64,000 bases of DNA. It comes from Mesostigma viride (lineage: Eukaryota > Streptophyta > Mesostigmatophyceae > Mesostigmatales > Mesostigmataceae). The DNA is taken from positions 2,809,975 to 2,873,974 of the forward strand of contig RPFO01000253.1 of NCBI GenBank assembly GCA_009746045.1. The letters run 5' to 3'. Position numbers and translations under genes: made by a program. Below are positions 1 to 7,834 of this stretch, in pieces. A model generated the notes under the pieces. The model saw nothing but the letters and a program-made list of their open reading frames with translations, was not told where the DNA came from and searched no databases. The number at the start of each line of letters is the position of its first letter. Position 1 is the first letter of the stretch.

Positions 1-1254
1 GTCGACTTCATCAAGGCTTTTGATTCTGTCCTCTGGGACGCTCTATGGGCTGTACTTGCTCGCGCTCGCGTCCCCACTCCCCTGATTACCGTCATCCGCA
101 CGCTGTATGAGGGGTCGACCACTTCGGTGCGCACTCAACACGGAATTACCCCGCCATGCCCACTGCAGACCGGCGTCTGGCAGGGTTGCGTCCTGTCGCC
201 GTACCTGTTTATTATTGTAGTGGATTATGTTATGCGCCAGGCACGTGCTCGCTTTGCTAGCATTGCAAGCCGTGCCCCTGGCCTAGCGATCACGAACGAG
301 CTTGGGGAAGGGGGGCCGACTAACAAGCAGAATTTACTAGCTGACCTCATTTATGCCGACGACATCACGCTCATCGAGAAGCCGGAGTCTGCCCAACTTT
401 GGCTGGACTGCCTGGCGCTCGAGGCTCGGGCGGTTGGTCTAGAAATCAGCCCCAAAACGGAGGCCCTGGCCCTCGGCATGGCAGGGCCCCCACCCACACT
501 CCGCCTCTTAGACGATGCCGAGGTCAACTACCCTCCTTCAGGCCGCTTCAAGCTGCTCGGCAGTTGGCTTCCCGACTGCGAGGACGACATGACGACACGG
601 ATCGGCATGGCGTGGGCGCACCTCCATGACCACCGCCGCTGGTGGAGCAACCCCGCCCTACCCCGGATCGTCAAGCGTGACCTCTTCAAGGTCGTCATTC
701 TGACGATCCTGACCTACGGCGCCGAGACGTGGACACTGATGCAGGAGCTGGAGCAACGACTTGACGGCGCCGTCACGAAGATGCTGCGCAAGGCCCTTAA
801 CATCCCCTTTGGTTTGCACATTAGTAATGAGGATTTGTACGCTGATTTGCCCTATGTTTCCCACATTATTAGGCACAGGCGCCTGGGCCTAGCCGGGCAC
901 CTGGCCCGCACAGATCAGGTAGATACATCAGATAGACTAGCTGGCACCAAGCCCGCCCAGCCTGGGCGATATGTCCTCACCTGGCGTGCCCCCGGCCGCG
1001 CGCGGCAGGGCCGCCACCCGTGGACTTTTCGTGATAGACTCGGCATGGACATGTGCTACACTAGACGTGACGGGCTCACCCCCGGGCAGCCTCCTGGTTT
1101 GTCTGTAATATGGAGGCAGATGGTGCGCAAGGATAGATGGCAAGTAGTGATGAAGGAGACCACCCCCAAGCCTGTGGGGGCTCCGCGTGTGACCAAGTAT
1201 GGCATTCATAGCGATTCGGGCCGCGGTGCCCACACCCCTGTAACTAGGACCTAG
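1..1254 (+). CDS. Non-LTR (LINE) reverse transcriptase, C-terminal part
   Basis: The reading frame is open from base 1, so the protein is cut by the window edge; about 418 residues are visible. RT motifs appear in order: DFIKAFDSVLW (motif A, bases 4-36), GVWQGCVLSPYLF (motif B, about 175) and LIYADDITLIEK (YADD active site, about 349-384). Then follow FKLLGSWL, a thumb-like region with LTYGAETW, and the C-terminal block RRLGLAGHLARTD that is common at the end of LINE pol proteins. This is the enzyme that copies LINE RNA at a nicked target. No frameshift is seen in the visible part. The endonuclease and ORF1 would lie to the left, outside the window. Family (for example CR1/L2 versus RTE type) is not decided. 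Confidence 0.9.
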   Translation, partial: VDFIKAFDSVLWDALWAVLARARVPTPLITVIRTLYEGSTTSVRTQHGITPPCPLQTGVWQGCVLSPYLFIIVVDYVMRQARARFASIASRAPGLAITNELGEGGPTNKQNLLADLIYADDITLIEKPESAQLWLDCLALEARAVGLEISPKTEALALGMAGPPPTLRLLDDAEVNYPPSGRFKLLGSWLPDCEDDMTTRIGMAWAHLHDHRRWWSNPALPRIVKRDLFKVVILTILTYGAETWTLMQELEQRLDGAVTKMLRKALNIPFGLHISNEDLYADLPYVSHIIRHRRLGLAGHLARTDQVDTSDRLAGTKPAQPGRYVLTWRAPGRARQGRHPWTFRDRLGMDMCYTRRDGLTPGQPPGLSVIWRQMVRKDRWQVVMKETTPKPVGAPRVTKYGIHSDSGRGAHTPVTRT

Positions 1255-1309
1255 ATAGCTTATACCATCCATTCCATCCCATGTTCCCCTCCCACTGAGG
1301 ACTTATGCT

Positions 1310-1349
1310 CACGTGACGCAGTCACGTGTCTATTAATTAATTAATTAAT
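1310..1349 (+). repeat. Hairpin and TTAA microsatellite tail of the LINE
   Basis: CACGTGAC (1310-1317) and GTCACGTG (1321-1328) form a perfect 8-bp stem with a 3-nt loop. A run of about four TTAA units (1332-1349) follows at once. A 3' hairpin followed by a simple repeat is typical of the 3' end of LINE RNAs and fits the RT frame ending 55 bases upstream. That this is the true LINE end is inferred. Confidence 0.55.
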
Positions 1350-1436
1350 GACACCGAAAGGCTTGCATCACTCCCCGGACAGGAGAACTTTTGCGGATGA
1401 CTGTAGGTGTAAGTTGGCGATGCCATGGTAACCGGA

Positions 1437-1505
1437 GACGTCCGTCCTATAGTCAGCAAAATTGGTGCGAGAGGTCCCCAGTTCGATTCCGGTCGGATTC
1501 ATTTG
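1437..1505 (+). repeat. Degenerate tRNA-like (SINE-like) fragment
   Basis: GGTCCCCAGTTCGATTCCGG (about 1477-1497) closely resembles a tRNA variable/T-arm with a pol III B box (GTTCGATTCC), and CCTATAGTCAGCAAAATTGG upstream resembles a D-arm/A box. The distance between the boxes is too short to hold an anticodon arm, so this is not a functional tRNA. A tRNA-derived SINE head or decayed tRNA is the best reading. Confidence 0.4.
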
Positions 1506-1581
1506 CAGATCGCGTTTTTCCGCGTTTTCCGCGGCCCGGCACTGAACGCAAATGGTTTTCACCTTTGCGGAGTGCCTGATC

Positions 1582-1659
1582 AGAATAACATGACACCGTT
1601 GGGAGAGCATCATGTAACACGTATTCCCTTGCTTGATGGATGGGGGTGAGAGAAGCCGC
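1582..1659 (+). repeat. First part of a tandem short repeat, split by the LTR element
   Basis: The stretch AACATGACACCGTTGGGAG ... CACGTATTCCC ... GAGAGAAGCCGC matches two further units right of the 3' LTR (from about 32048 and 32170), which share xxCCGTTGGGAG and the AGCACATA-type block. The LTR retrotransposon inserted in this unit at GCCGC. The last five bases (1655-1659) are the left copy of the target duplication. Confidence 0.65.
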
Positions 1660-2232
1660 TGTTACGTCGCGTAACAATTCGTTGTAGTTACGGACGTAAA
1701 TTAGGTCCTTTGCCTCGGTTGTCCCTAGGTTTACGTTTAGGCTCCTACCGGGACATTATTGTCCTCGTAACAGTACTGTGGTACATTGGGTGCCGTTGGG
1801 CGCCGCGCCGCGTACTTTACTAGTGGTCCTGATCCTGTGGTAGAATGTAGTGGACCAGCGTGCATCAGTAGATTTAGTGGACCAGCGTGCACCTGTAGGC
1901 GAGGGCCATGTCGGCCCGAGCGTGTTGGACCGTTGGTGACCATTTATGCGCGTTCTACCCCTTGTGTGTGCACTCGGCGTGTGTTAAGTGAATTGACACA
2001 TTTAGGCTTGGGTCACGGCAGTGTAGTTGTGTTTCCTTCCTCTATTCCTGGAGTAAACGGGTTTTGATAAATGGTTGTATGGCGTATTATAGTAACACTT
2101 ACGTTAATGCATTGAGATCAGCTCCGTCACGTTCGTCTTTCGCCAGAGGGTTAAGTAGAGGAGGCCTGACCAGTTTAGGTAGTATCAGGCCCATTAGAGG
2201 TAGAGGTGGAGGTAGATATCCGCGGCGTAACA
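1660..2232 (+). repeat. 5' LTR
   Basis: The 573-bp LTR opens with the perfect palindrome TGTTACGTCGCGTAACA (1660-1676) and ends GCGTAACA (2225-2232). A 17-bp direct repeat TAGTGGACCAGCGTGCA occurs at 1848-1864 and 1875-1891 and could be a U3 regulatory element. It should hold promoter and polyadenylation signals, but no clear TATA box or AATAAA was found, so U3/R/U5 borders are not assigned. ORF-like stretches inside are not considered coding. Confidence 0.95.
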
Positions 2233-2233
2233 A

Positions 2234-2251
2234 TGGTTCCGGAGGAACTTC
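2234..2251 (+). other. Candidate primer binding site
   Basis: One base after the LTR end the sequence reads TGGTTCCGGAGGAAC. The TGG start is expected of a site pairing with a tRNA 3' CCA end. The matching tRNA was not identified. Confidence 0.5.
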
Positions 2252-2764
2252 AGTAGGTAGTGAACGAGACGACTATCCCTTGCCACATACACCTTTTCAA
2301 GACCCCTTCCGCGTCCAGGAACAAGAAGTCGACACTTCCTTGATAGGTAATGGGCGGGTCGCCTTCAAGCTAGGAGCGTCGTGCTGCCCGTTTCGGGACA
2401 CGCTTTACCTAGAAGCTAGACCTGCTCACAGCGGATAAATCCTTTCGTAGTTAGCCTGTCCTTCGCCTTGTTTTCCTGCTTACGGTTGTTTCCTGCCTTA
2501 GATAGGGGAGTATTACTGTTCGGAGACGATTAGCGTCGCAGTACCTACACCTTTTTCCTTGTGCTGCTGCTTTATTAGACGGCCGCACCCGCAGAGTTAC
2601 GGGGCGCTGTGTTAGGACGAGCGCTGGGATATCCGGCCGCTGACTTAGGACGAGAGCTGGAAACTCCCGCCCTCCTTCTTCTTCGGTGATCCAGATCGTC
2701 AAGCTAAGTCGCCTACCCCTACCTCGTCTAGCTTGACATCACAAGACACGCCAGGTGAGTTATC
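2252..2764 (+). other. Untranslated leader of the LTR element
   Basis: About 510 bases between primer site and ORF0. No convincing coding region; a reading frame running through the LTR into this leader (to 2438) is rejected as chance. The CAGGTGAGT motif at 2750-2758, just before the ORF0 ATG, matches a splice donor and could be used to make a spliced RNA, but no acceptor was assigned. Confidence 0.5.
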
Positions 2765-3157
2765 ATGAGTCAACGTCGTGTTTTTACTGCGCCTTCCCAT
2801 TCATCTAGTGATAATAGTTTAGCTAAGTATTACGTAGTTATTACCCCTCAATGGTCAGCCATTTTCCTCTCTTGGTCAGATGCTAGGAAGATAGTGCAAA
2901 ACCGTACATATAATGTAATTAGGTATAAGAAATTTGTTACCTTCGAGGAAGCTCAACAATTCCTTATAGACCATAGCGTATCAGATCTAGGCCTACACGT
3001 ACGTTCTACTCCTCATGGTCGCCCTCCTGTAGAAGCTCTAGATTTTGCTACCCCTCCTTCGTCTCCCCCTAAGAGGGCTGCATCCTCATCTAGCTTAGAT
3101 ACTCCTCTCACCTTGGAATTCGGTTCCCTATCCATTACTGTTGTTAAAAAGGACTGA
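2765..3157 (+). CDS. ORF0: Caulimovirus-VI / RNase H1 hybrid-binding-like protein
   Basis: A 130-residue ORF starts at the ATG 13 bases after a splice-donor-like CAGGTGAGT. Residues about 20-70 contain KYYVVITPQWSAIFLSWSDA followed by RYKKFVTFEEAQQFL. This fits the small domain at the N-terminus of eukaryotic RNase H1 (hybrid-binding domain) and in the caulimovirus P6 transactivator: Y-x-V-V, an I-F/Y-x-S-W block, then YKxF-x-T-x-EEA-x-x-FL. In those families it binds RNA/DNA hybrid or double-stranded RNA, or acts in translation of polycistronic RNA. The rest is a Ser/Pro-rich tail. It lies alone upstream of gag (125 bases) in the same orientation. Such a free-standing ORF is not a standard Ty3/gypsy gene. 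The domain call rests on eye-read motifs; its role here is inferred. Confidence 0.7.
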   Translation: MSQRRVFTAPSHSSSDNSLAKYYVVITPQWSAIFLSWSDARKIVQNRTYNVIRYKKFVTFEEAQQFLIDHSVSDLGLHVRSTPHGRPPVEALDFATPPSSPPKRAASSSSLDTPLTLEFGSLSITVVKKD

Positions 3158-3281
3158 TTTAAATTGTTCCTTTCTTTTAAACCATTAAAATCTTTTCCTT
3201 TTCTTTCCTTGCCTTATATTAGGCCTTGTCCTTTATCCTTGCTGCTTTCAGTTAGATTTTTGATCATTTACTTAAACAAAA

Positions 3282-5024
3282 ATGGATCCAGTGGGTGGTA
3301 ATCTGTCGCCTATACCTACCAATACTCCTACTATGAATAATAATAATAATAATAATAATAACAACCATAACAACAATCGGGGTAACCGACGGGACTCACT
3401 TGAAACGGTACACCATCTCACTCCTCAAGGTAATCTTCGTGCCTCACCTCCTTCTCCTCTTGCTGATGGTCGCCGTCGTCCCTCACTTACCCCTCCTACC
3501 TATGAACAACGTCAACGTATGCAAGTCAGATTTAGTGATGACCCTTCCCTTACCCTGAACCAGGCCCCTGCCCCTCCTGCAACCTTGGCTCAACCCTCCA
3601 GCAGGTCCTCACTAACTAACAATGTTTTTAGGCCTCCTTCCCACCCTGTTCCTTCCATGCCTGCTCTTAACACGGGTCGTGCCTCTGCCCCTGTCGGTCC
3701 TTCTGGGCGCCCTAGTGCAGTTCCCTTTTACCCACCTGCTTCCTGGTCCTACCCTGAGACGGCCTATGAGGCAGCCCAGGTCCCTACCCGTGTGGCTGAT
3801 TTAGAAGTTAATAGTGATTTCAGTACCATGCCCTTAGATGACAGAAATTATGATCATTTTGCCTATTCCTCTCTTCGTGAGCAATATACTGTCCCCTTCT
3901 CTTATGGGCACCAGCCTGAAACGGTGGCCCCGTCTAGACCCCTACCCAAGACTTTTCCTCTTCCTTCCTTCTATCCCGCTTATGTAGCAGTGGAAGCTAG
4001 TGGCCCTATGGGAAAAACTGACTCTTCTAATCCCCCTAAGCCCCCTGCTCTTCCCCTCTTTGCTAACCTTCCCAAGCTGGATGTCAAGTCTACCCCTCAA
4101 CAGTTTTTCACCTTTATTATGTTGCTTACACAGAACACGGAGTCGTGGCAGAATCATAATAGATGGCGTCTTTCTGATGCTGTATTAGTTCCTCACTATC
4201 TCACAACCTGTATTACTCCTGAGCTTGCTAACCTCATTCAGTGTGAGTCTTTGGCCTCTCATGCCTACCCTAACTCTGTAGCAGAATTGTTTAAGCGTTT
4301 AGAGAACCATTTAGTCCCTCCTGATTCAGATTGGCAGGATAGATTAGCCTTTGGTACATTGCAGCAGGGTACCAAATCATTTAAGGAGTATATGAAAGAG
4401 TTTGATGCTCAGATGGTACGAATTAGGGATTTGTCGGGTGCAGAAGTACGTGCTCGCTTCCTCCAAGGCCTCAGTAGACCCTTATTACGTGAAGTCAAGC
4501 GCCAGTTCTCTGCCTACCGTTTTACTGATCTGCCCCTCAAGCATGTGCGCCAGCATCTCTTGCGTGTAGCAGATTTCTTCACCACCCCTTCTCTTCCTAC
4601 CCGTTCCCGTATTAATAATATTATCCTTACCCCTGAGGAGGAGAACTCCTATGTAGAAGAATTAGATATCTGTGTTACTGACCTTTCAGCCCTTGATGTC
4701 TCTCATATCACATGCTATCATTGTAAGGAAGTAGGTCATCTTAAACGTGAGTGCCCCAAGTTCCTTTCGGGTGCTCCCCCTCATCCCGACGCTCGCCCTC
4801 CTCGTACCCCTCAGCGTGCTCCTATTCGTCCTACTTCAGGACGCATTCCTTCAGCTACCCCTAGTAGGCTGAATGCTGTGCAGACAGGATCCCCAGGGTT
4901 CCCCTATGATAATCAGGCTCCCGCACCCTCTTCAATCCCTCGTGACCCTCCAGCAGTGGCTTTTCCGCCAGGGTCTTCTTCGGGGTTCGTTCCTATGGAT
5001 TTGGGGGGGGAGGGGGAACAGTAG
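3282..5024 (+). CDS. gag: Gag polyprotein (capsid and CCHC nucleocapsid)
   Basis: A 580-residue ORF. A run of Asn near residues 19-35, encoded by an AAT microsatellite, is followed by a Pro/Ser-rich disordered N-terminal half. Residues about 265-440 look like the retrotransposon gag capsid fold (PQQFFTFIMLL, WRLSDAVLVPHYL, FGTLQQGTKSFKEYMKEFDA, ARFLQGLSRPLLREV). A single zinc knuckle CYHCKEVGHLKREC (C-x2-C-x4-H-x4-C, about residues 477-490) binds RNA. The final 90 residues are Pro-rich. Gag forms the virus-like particle and packages the RNA. The stop is at 5022-5024, immediately after a G-rich slippery sequence that can move ribosomes into pol. The ORF is intact. Confidence 0.93.
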   Translation: MDPVGGNLSPIPTNTPTMNNNNNNNNNNHNNNRGNRRDSLETVHHLTPQGNLRASPPSPLADGRRRPSLTPPTYEQRQRMQVRFSDDPSLTLNQAPAPPATLAQPSSRSSLTNNVFRPPSHPVPSMPALNTGRASAPVGPSGRPSAVPFYPPASWSYPETAYEAAQVPTRVADLEVNSDFSTMPLDDRNYDHFAYSSLREQYTVPFSYGHQPETVAPSRPLPKTFPLPSFYPAYVAVEASGPMGKTDSSNPPKPPALPLFANLPKLDVKSTPQQFFTFIMLLTQNTESWQNHNRWRLSDAVLVPHYLTTCITPELANLIQCESLASHAYPNSVAELFKRLENHLVPPDSDWQDRLAFGTLQQGTKSFKEYMKEFDAQMVRIRDLSGAEVRARFLQGLSRPLLREVKRQFSAYRFTDLPLKHVRQHLLRVADFFTTPSLPTRSRINNIILTPEEENSYVEELDICVTDLSALDVSHITCYHCKEVGHLKRECPKFLSGAPPHPDARPPRTPQRAPIRPTSGRIPSATPSRLNAVQTGSPGFPYDNQAPAPSSIPRDPPAVAFPPGSSSGFVPMDLGGEGEQ

Positions 5025-5055
5025 GCCTGTCAGCCGGGGGTAACCTGGACAGGTC
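5003..5055 (+). promoter_or_regulatory. Probable -1 ribosomal frameshift signal between gag and pol
   Basis: The heptamer G GGG GGG (5003-5009) is in the exact zero-frame phase for -1 slippage, 12 bases before the gag stop. The pol frame is -1 relative to gag and is open from 5003 without a stop. An 8-bp stem, 5024-5031 with 5048-5055 (one G-U pair), lies 14 bases downstream. Spacing is somewhat longer than the usual 5-9 nt. Confidence 0.6.
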
Positions 5056-6344
5056 CTTAGATAGTACCCCAGATAAAAATTTTTGCCTGCCTGTTTTTAT
5101 AACCTCTGTAGGAGCTGAATCTTCCCTACCACTACGTGTGCGTCCTCTTATGTTCTTGAATGGTGGTTTAACCGTCCCTCACACTGTTGTAGACCCCTTC
5201 TTGCATGCTGATGAACTCTTGAATGTCTCTGTGTTGGTAGATAGCGGTGCGGCTAGCTCCTTTGTGAGCGAGGCCCTAGTTAGACGTTTAGGACTAGTCC
5301 CTACCCCTCACACCAAACCCGTTACTGTTCATTATGCTGATGGTCGCACCAGTCATTCCCCGGGTACGGTGTCCCTTCCCATGGTTATACAAGGACGTAC
5401 TGTCAACCTGACGGCCACTATAGGCCCTATCACTACCGCTGATGTATTACTAGGATTAGATTGGCACCAGGATAATAAGATTACTATTAATTATGATACC
5501 ATGGTCATTTGGTTTCCAGATAGCTCTTACTGGGTACCTGAACGTCATTATAGATTGGAAAATTTATCCTTGGTAGATATTACTCCTCCTACACCTGTTG
5601 ATCCTCCTGTAAGACCTATACCTGAAGTAATAATGTCAAATGACGAATTACGTTCTGAATTAAAGCAAAATGGATACCTATTATGTATGTTCCTTCAGTT
5701 AGAAGTACAACAGATACCTATCACTAACAATAGTGTGGATATAGATGTAAATACAGTGGATACAATAGGAGTAGGATTTACTGAAAATGAAATAGTAAGA
5801 TACATGGCTGTGATAGATTCCTCAAAAGTATTTGAAGAAAAGACTCCTTCTTATCCTCCTCCTCGTTCTGTTTTACACCGTGTAGTTATCAAGGACGGTG
5901 CAGTTCCTACGCACTCTCCGATGTATAGAATGGGCCCTACCGAGTTAAAGGAACTAAAACAGATTTTAGTGTCATTATTAGAAGCAGGATTGATAGAGCC
6001 TAGTAACTCCCCCTACTCAGCTGGTGTCCTGTTAGTTCCTAAGCCAAATGGCAAGTTTCGCCTAGTTACTGATTATAGGAAGTTGAATGATATTACTGTG
6101 AAATCTAAATACCCTCTACCTCGTATTGACGATATATTTAATAAGGTTAAAGGTTCCACTTGTTTCACAGTACTGGATTGTGCGGATGGTTTTTGGCAGT
6201 TGCGGATAGCTCCTGAGGATTGCCATAAAACCGCCTTTGCTACCCCTTTTGGTCATTACCAGTTTAGAGTAGCGGCTATGGGACTCTGTAACTCGCCTGC
6301 CTCTTTTCAAATGTTAATGAATGAAGTGCTTACCCTACCAGCCA
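5025..6344 (+). CDS. pol: Pol part 1: protease and N-terminal reverse transcriptase (interrupted)
   Basis: The frame is open from the gag overlap onward. Protease: LVDSGAASSFVSEAL with the D-S-G catalytic triplet (about 5233-5277), and DVLLGLDWH as the flap-side ILG equivalent (about 5440). After a spacer the RT follows: AGVLLVPKPNGKFRLVTDYR (about 6019), YPLPRIDDIF, TVLDCADGFWQLRIAPED (motif A, about 6166) and MGLCNSPASFQMLMNEVL (motif B, about 6280). The YxDD motif is missing here because insertion A breaks the ORF at the TTAA 6345-6348; it resumes at 14893. After removal of insertion A down to one TTAA, the left frame and the frame carrying YLDD are one base out of register, so this copy has a further small indel or the border is imprecise. 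The few codons after 6348 belong to insertion A. Confidence 0.92.
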
Positions 6345-6424
6345 TTAAGAATGTACTCCAGCACGCAAAATGTACTTCGTACCGAAGTTTGTCTTTTTAT
6401 GCTGAAAATTGTCATGCATGATGT

Positions 6425-7190
6425 TTGCAACCAAAATAGACCTCGTACAAAGTTTGGTATCGATCGGACGTCATCTTGGTGACATTTGCTAGCAATGAAG
6501 GTACATTTTTGTCATTTTTTGTTAAATTAAATAGTAATAAATAGCAAATAGTACTAAATCACGTCAAACCATCATGGATATTTGCAAGCAACCTAATTAC
6601 CACTAGAATAGACCATGCACAAAGTTTGGGGTCAATCTGAACTCAAAATAATGACGCTTGCTAGCATAAATACTGCATTTTTTGCCATTTTCAAGCATTT
6701 TGCTCAGTGTAAGCTACTAAACAATATCAAACTACGTCATAAAGCTATGAAATATTGGAAGCAACCTAAACACCACTAGATTAGACCATGGGCCAAGTTT
6801 GGGCTCAGTCTGACGTCAAAATAGTGACGTTTGCTAGCATAAATGGTGCATTTTTTGCCATTTTCAAGCATTTTGCTCAGTGTAAGCTACTAAACAATAT
6901 CAAACTATGTCAGAAAGCTATGAAATGTTGGAAGCAACCTAAACACCACTAGATTAGACCATGGGCCAAGTTTGGGCCCAGTTTGATCTCAAAATAGTGA
7001 CGTTTGCTAGCATAAATGGTGCAATTTTTGCCTTTTTCAAGCATTTTGGTAAGTATAGTTGCCTCAAACTATGTCAGAAAACTGTGAATTGTTGTAAATA
7101 ACCTGTTTGCCACTACATTAGACCATCCTCAACTTGTAAGGTCAGGCATAGGTAAAGGTAGTGACATTTGCTAGCACTATATACAAGCAT
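6425..7190 (+). repeat. Subterminal tandem repeats of about 172 bp
   Basis: About four to five head-to-tail units share GCAACCTAAACACCACTAGA, TAGACCATGGGCCAAGTTTGG and TGACGTTTGCTAGCATAAAT. The GCAACC anchor starts at 6427, 6588, 6761 and 6933 (periods 161, 173, 172), with a degraded unit near 7100. They sit just inside the left terminus of insertion A, where transposase binding sites are often repeated. Confidence 0.85.
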
Positions 7191-7633
7191 ATTATGCCTC
7201 TTTTCGCATATACACATTAAAAATAACAAGACATCATCATATCATGGCCTTAATACAAGGTGTGCAAATGCAAATCACACCAGATCGGATGACCAATGAT
7301 GGGTGGCTGCATGCCAACACATCTACCAGGCTGCAGGGTGAGAGGCCACATCGCTACAAGACAGGAATCCTCGCAATTGCACAACACCGCTAGTACACTG
7401 TGCACATACCCCAAGAGGATTTGGCTACAAGCCATAAAAGTTTGGCCATGCTAACACATTCTTCATCCAAGCAAAATGCAGCCTCTCCAAACTCAACTCA
7501 TTGATTTAAATTCAGCTAGGCCAGGCGTGCATGCTCTACTTGCCGACAACCATGAGTAAACTTGTCTACCACTTCATTCCATGCGCCGGTAGATGGCACC
7601 GTCTCATCTACCAGTCATCCCCGGCTCCCATTC

Positions 7634-7785
7634 CGCATCCTCCTCTCCCTCTCCCTCTCCCTCTTCCTCCTCCCCCTCCCCCTCCCATTCTCCCTCCCCC
7701 TCTCCCTCCCCCTCTCCCTCCTCCTCCCCCTCCTCCTCCCCTCTTTCTCCCCCTCTTTCTCTCCCTCTTCCTCCTCCTCCCCGCC
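7634..7785 (+). repeat. Polypyrimidine (CCTCTC)n tract
   Basis: About 150 bases are almost purely C and T on the plus strand, with CTCCCT/CTCCTC motifs. Translations of it (PLPLPPPP and SPSPSPS types) are low-complexity artefacts. Such mirror-like purine/pyrimidine DNA can adopt triplex structure. Confidence 0.85.
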
Positions 7786-7834
7786 TTCACTGTCACTGTG
7801 CACAGCAGGGACGGCATCGTCTATGTGGGTGCCA

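Noticed and set aside
1786-2438. Small ORFs inside and just after the LTR (93 and 124 codons)
   Set aside because: The same ORF appears in both LTR copies simply because the LTRs are identical; no domain is present and the frame crosses the primer site.
6425-7190. CRISPR-like regular repeats
   Set aside because: Whole 172-bp units repeat without unique spacers, and the context is a eukaryotic transposon.
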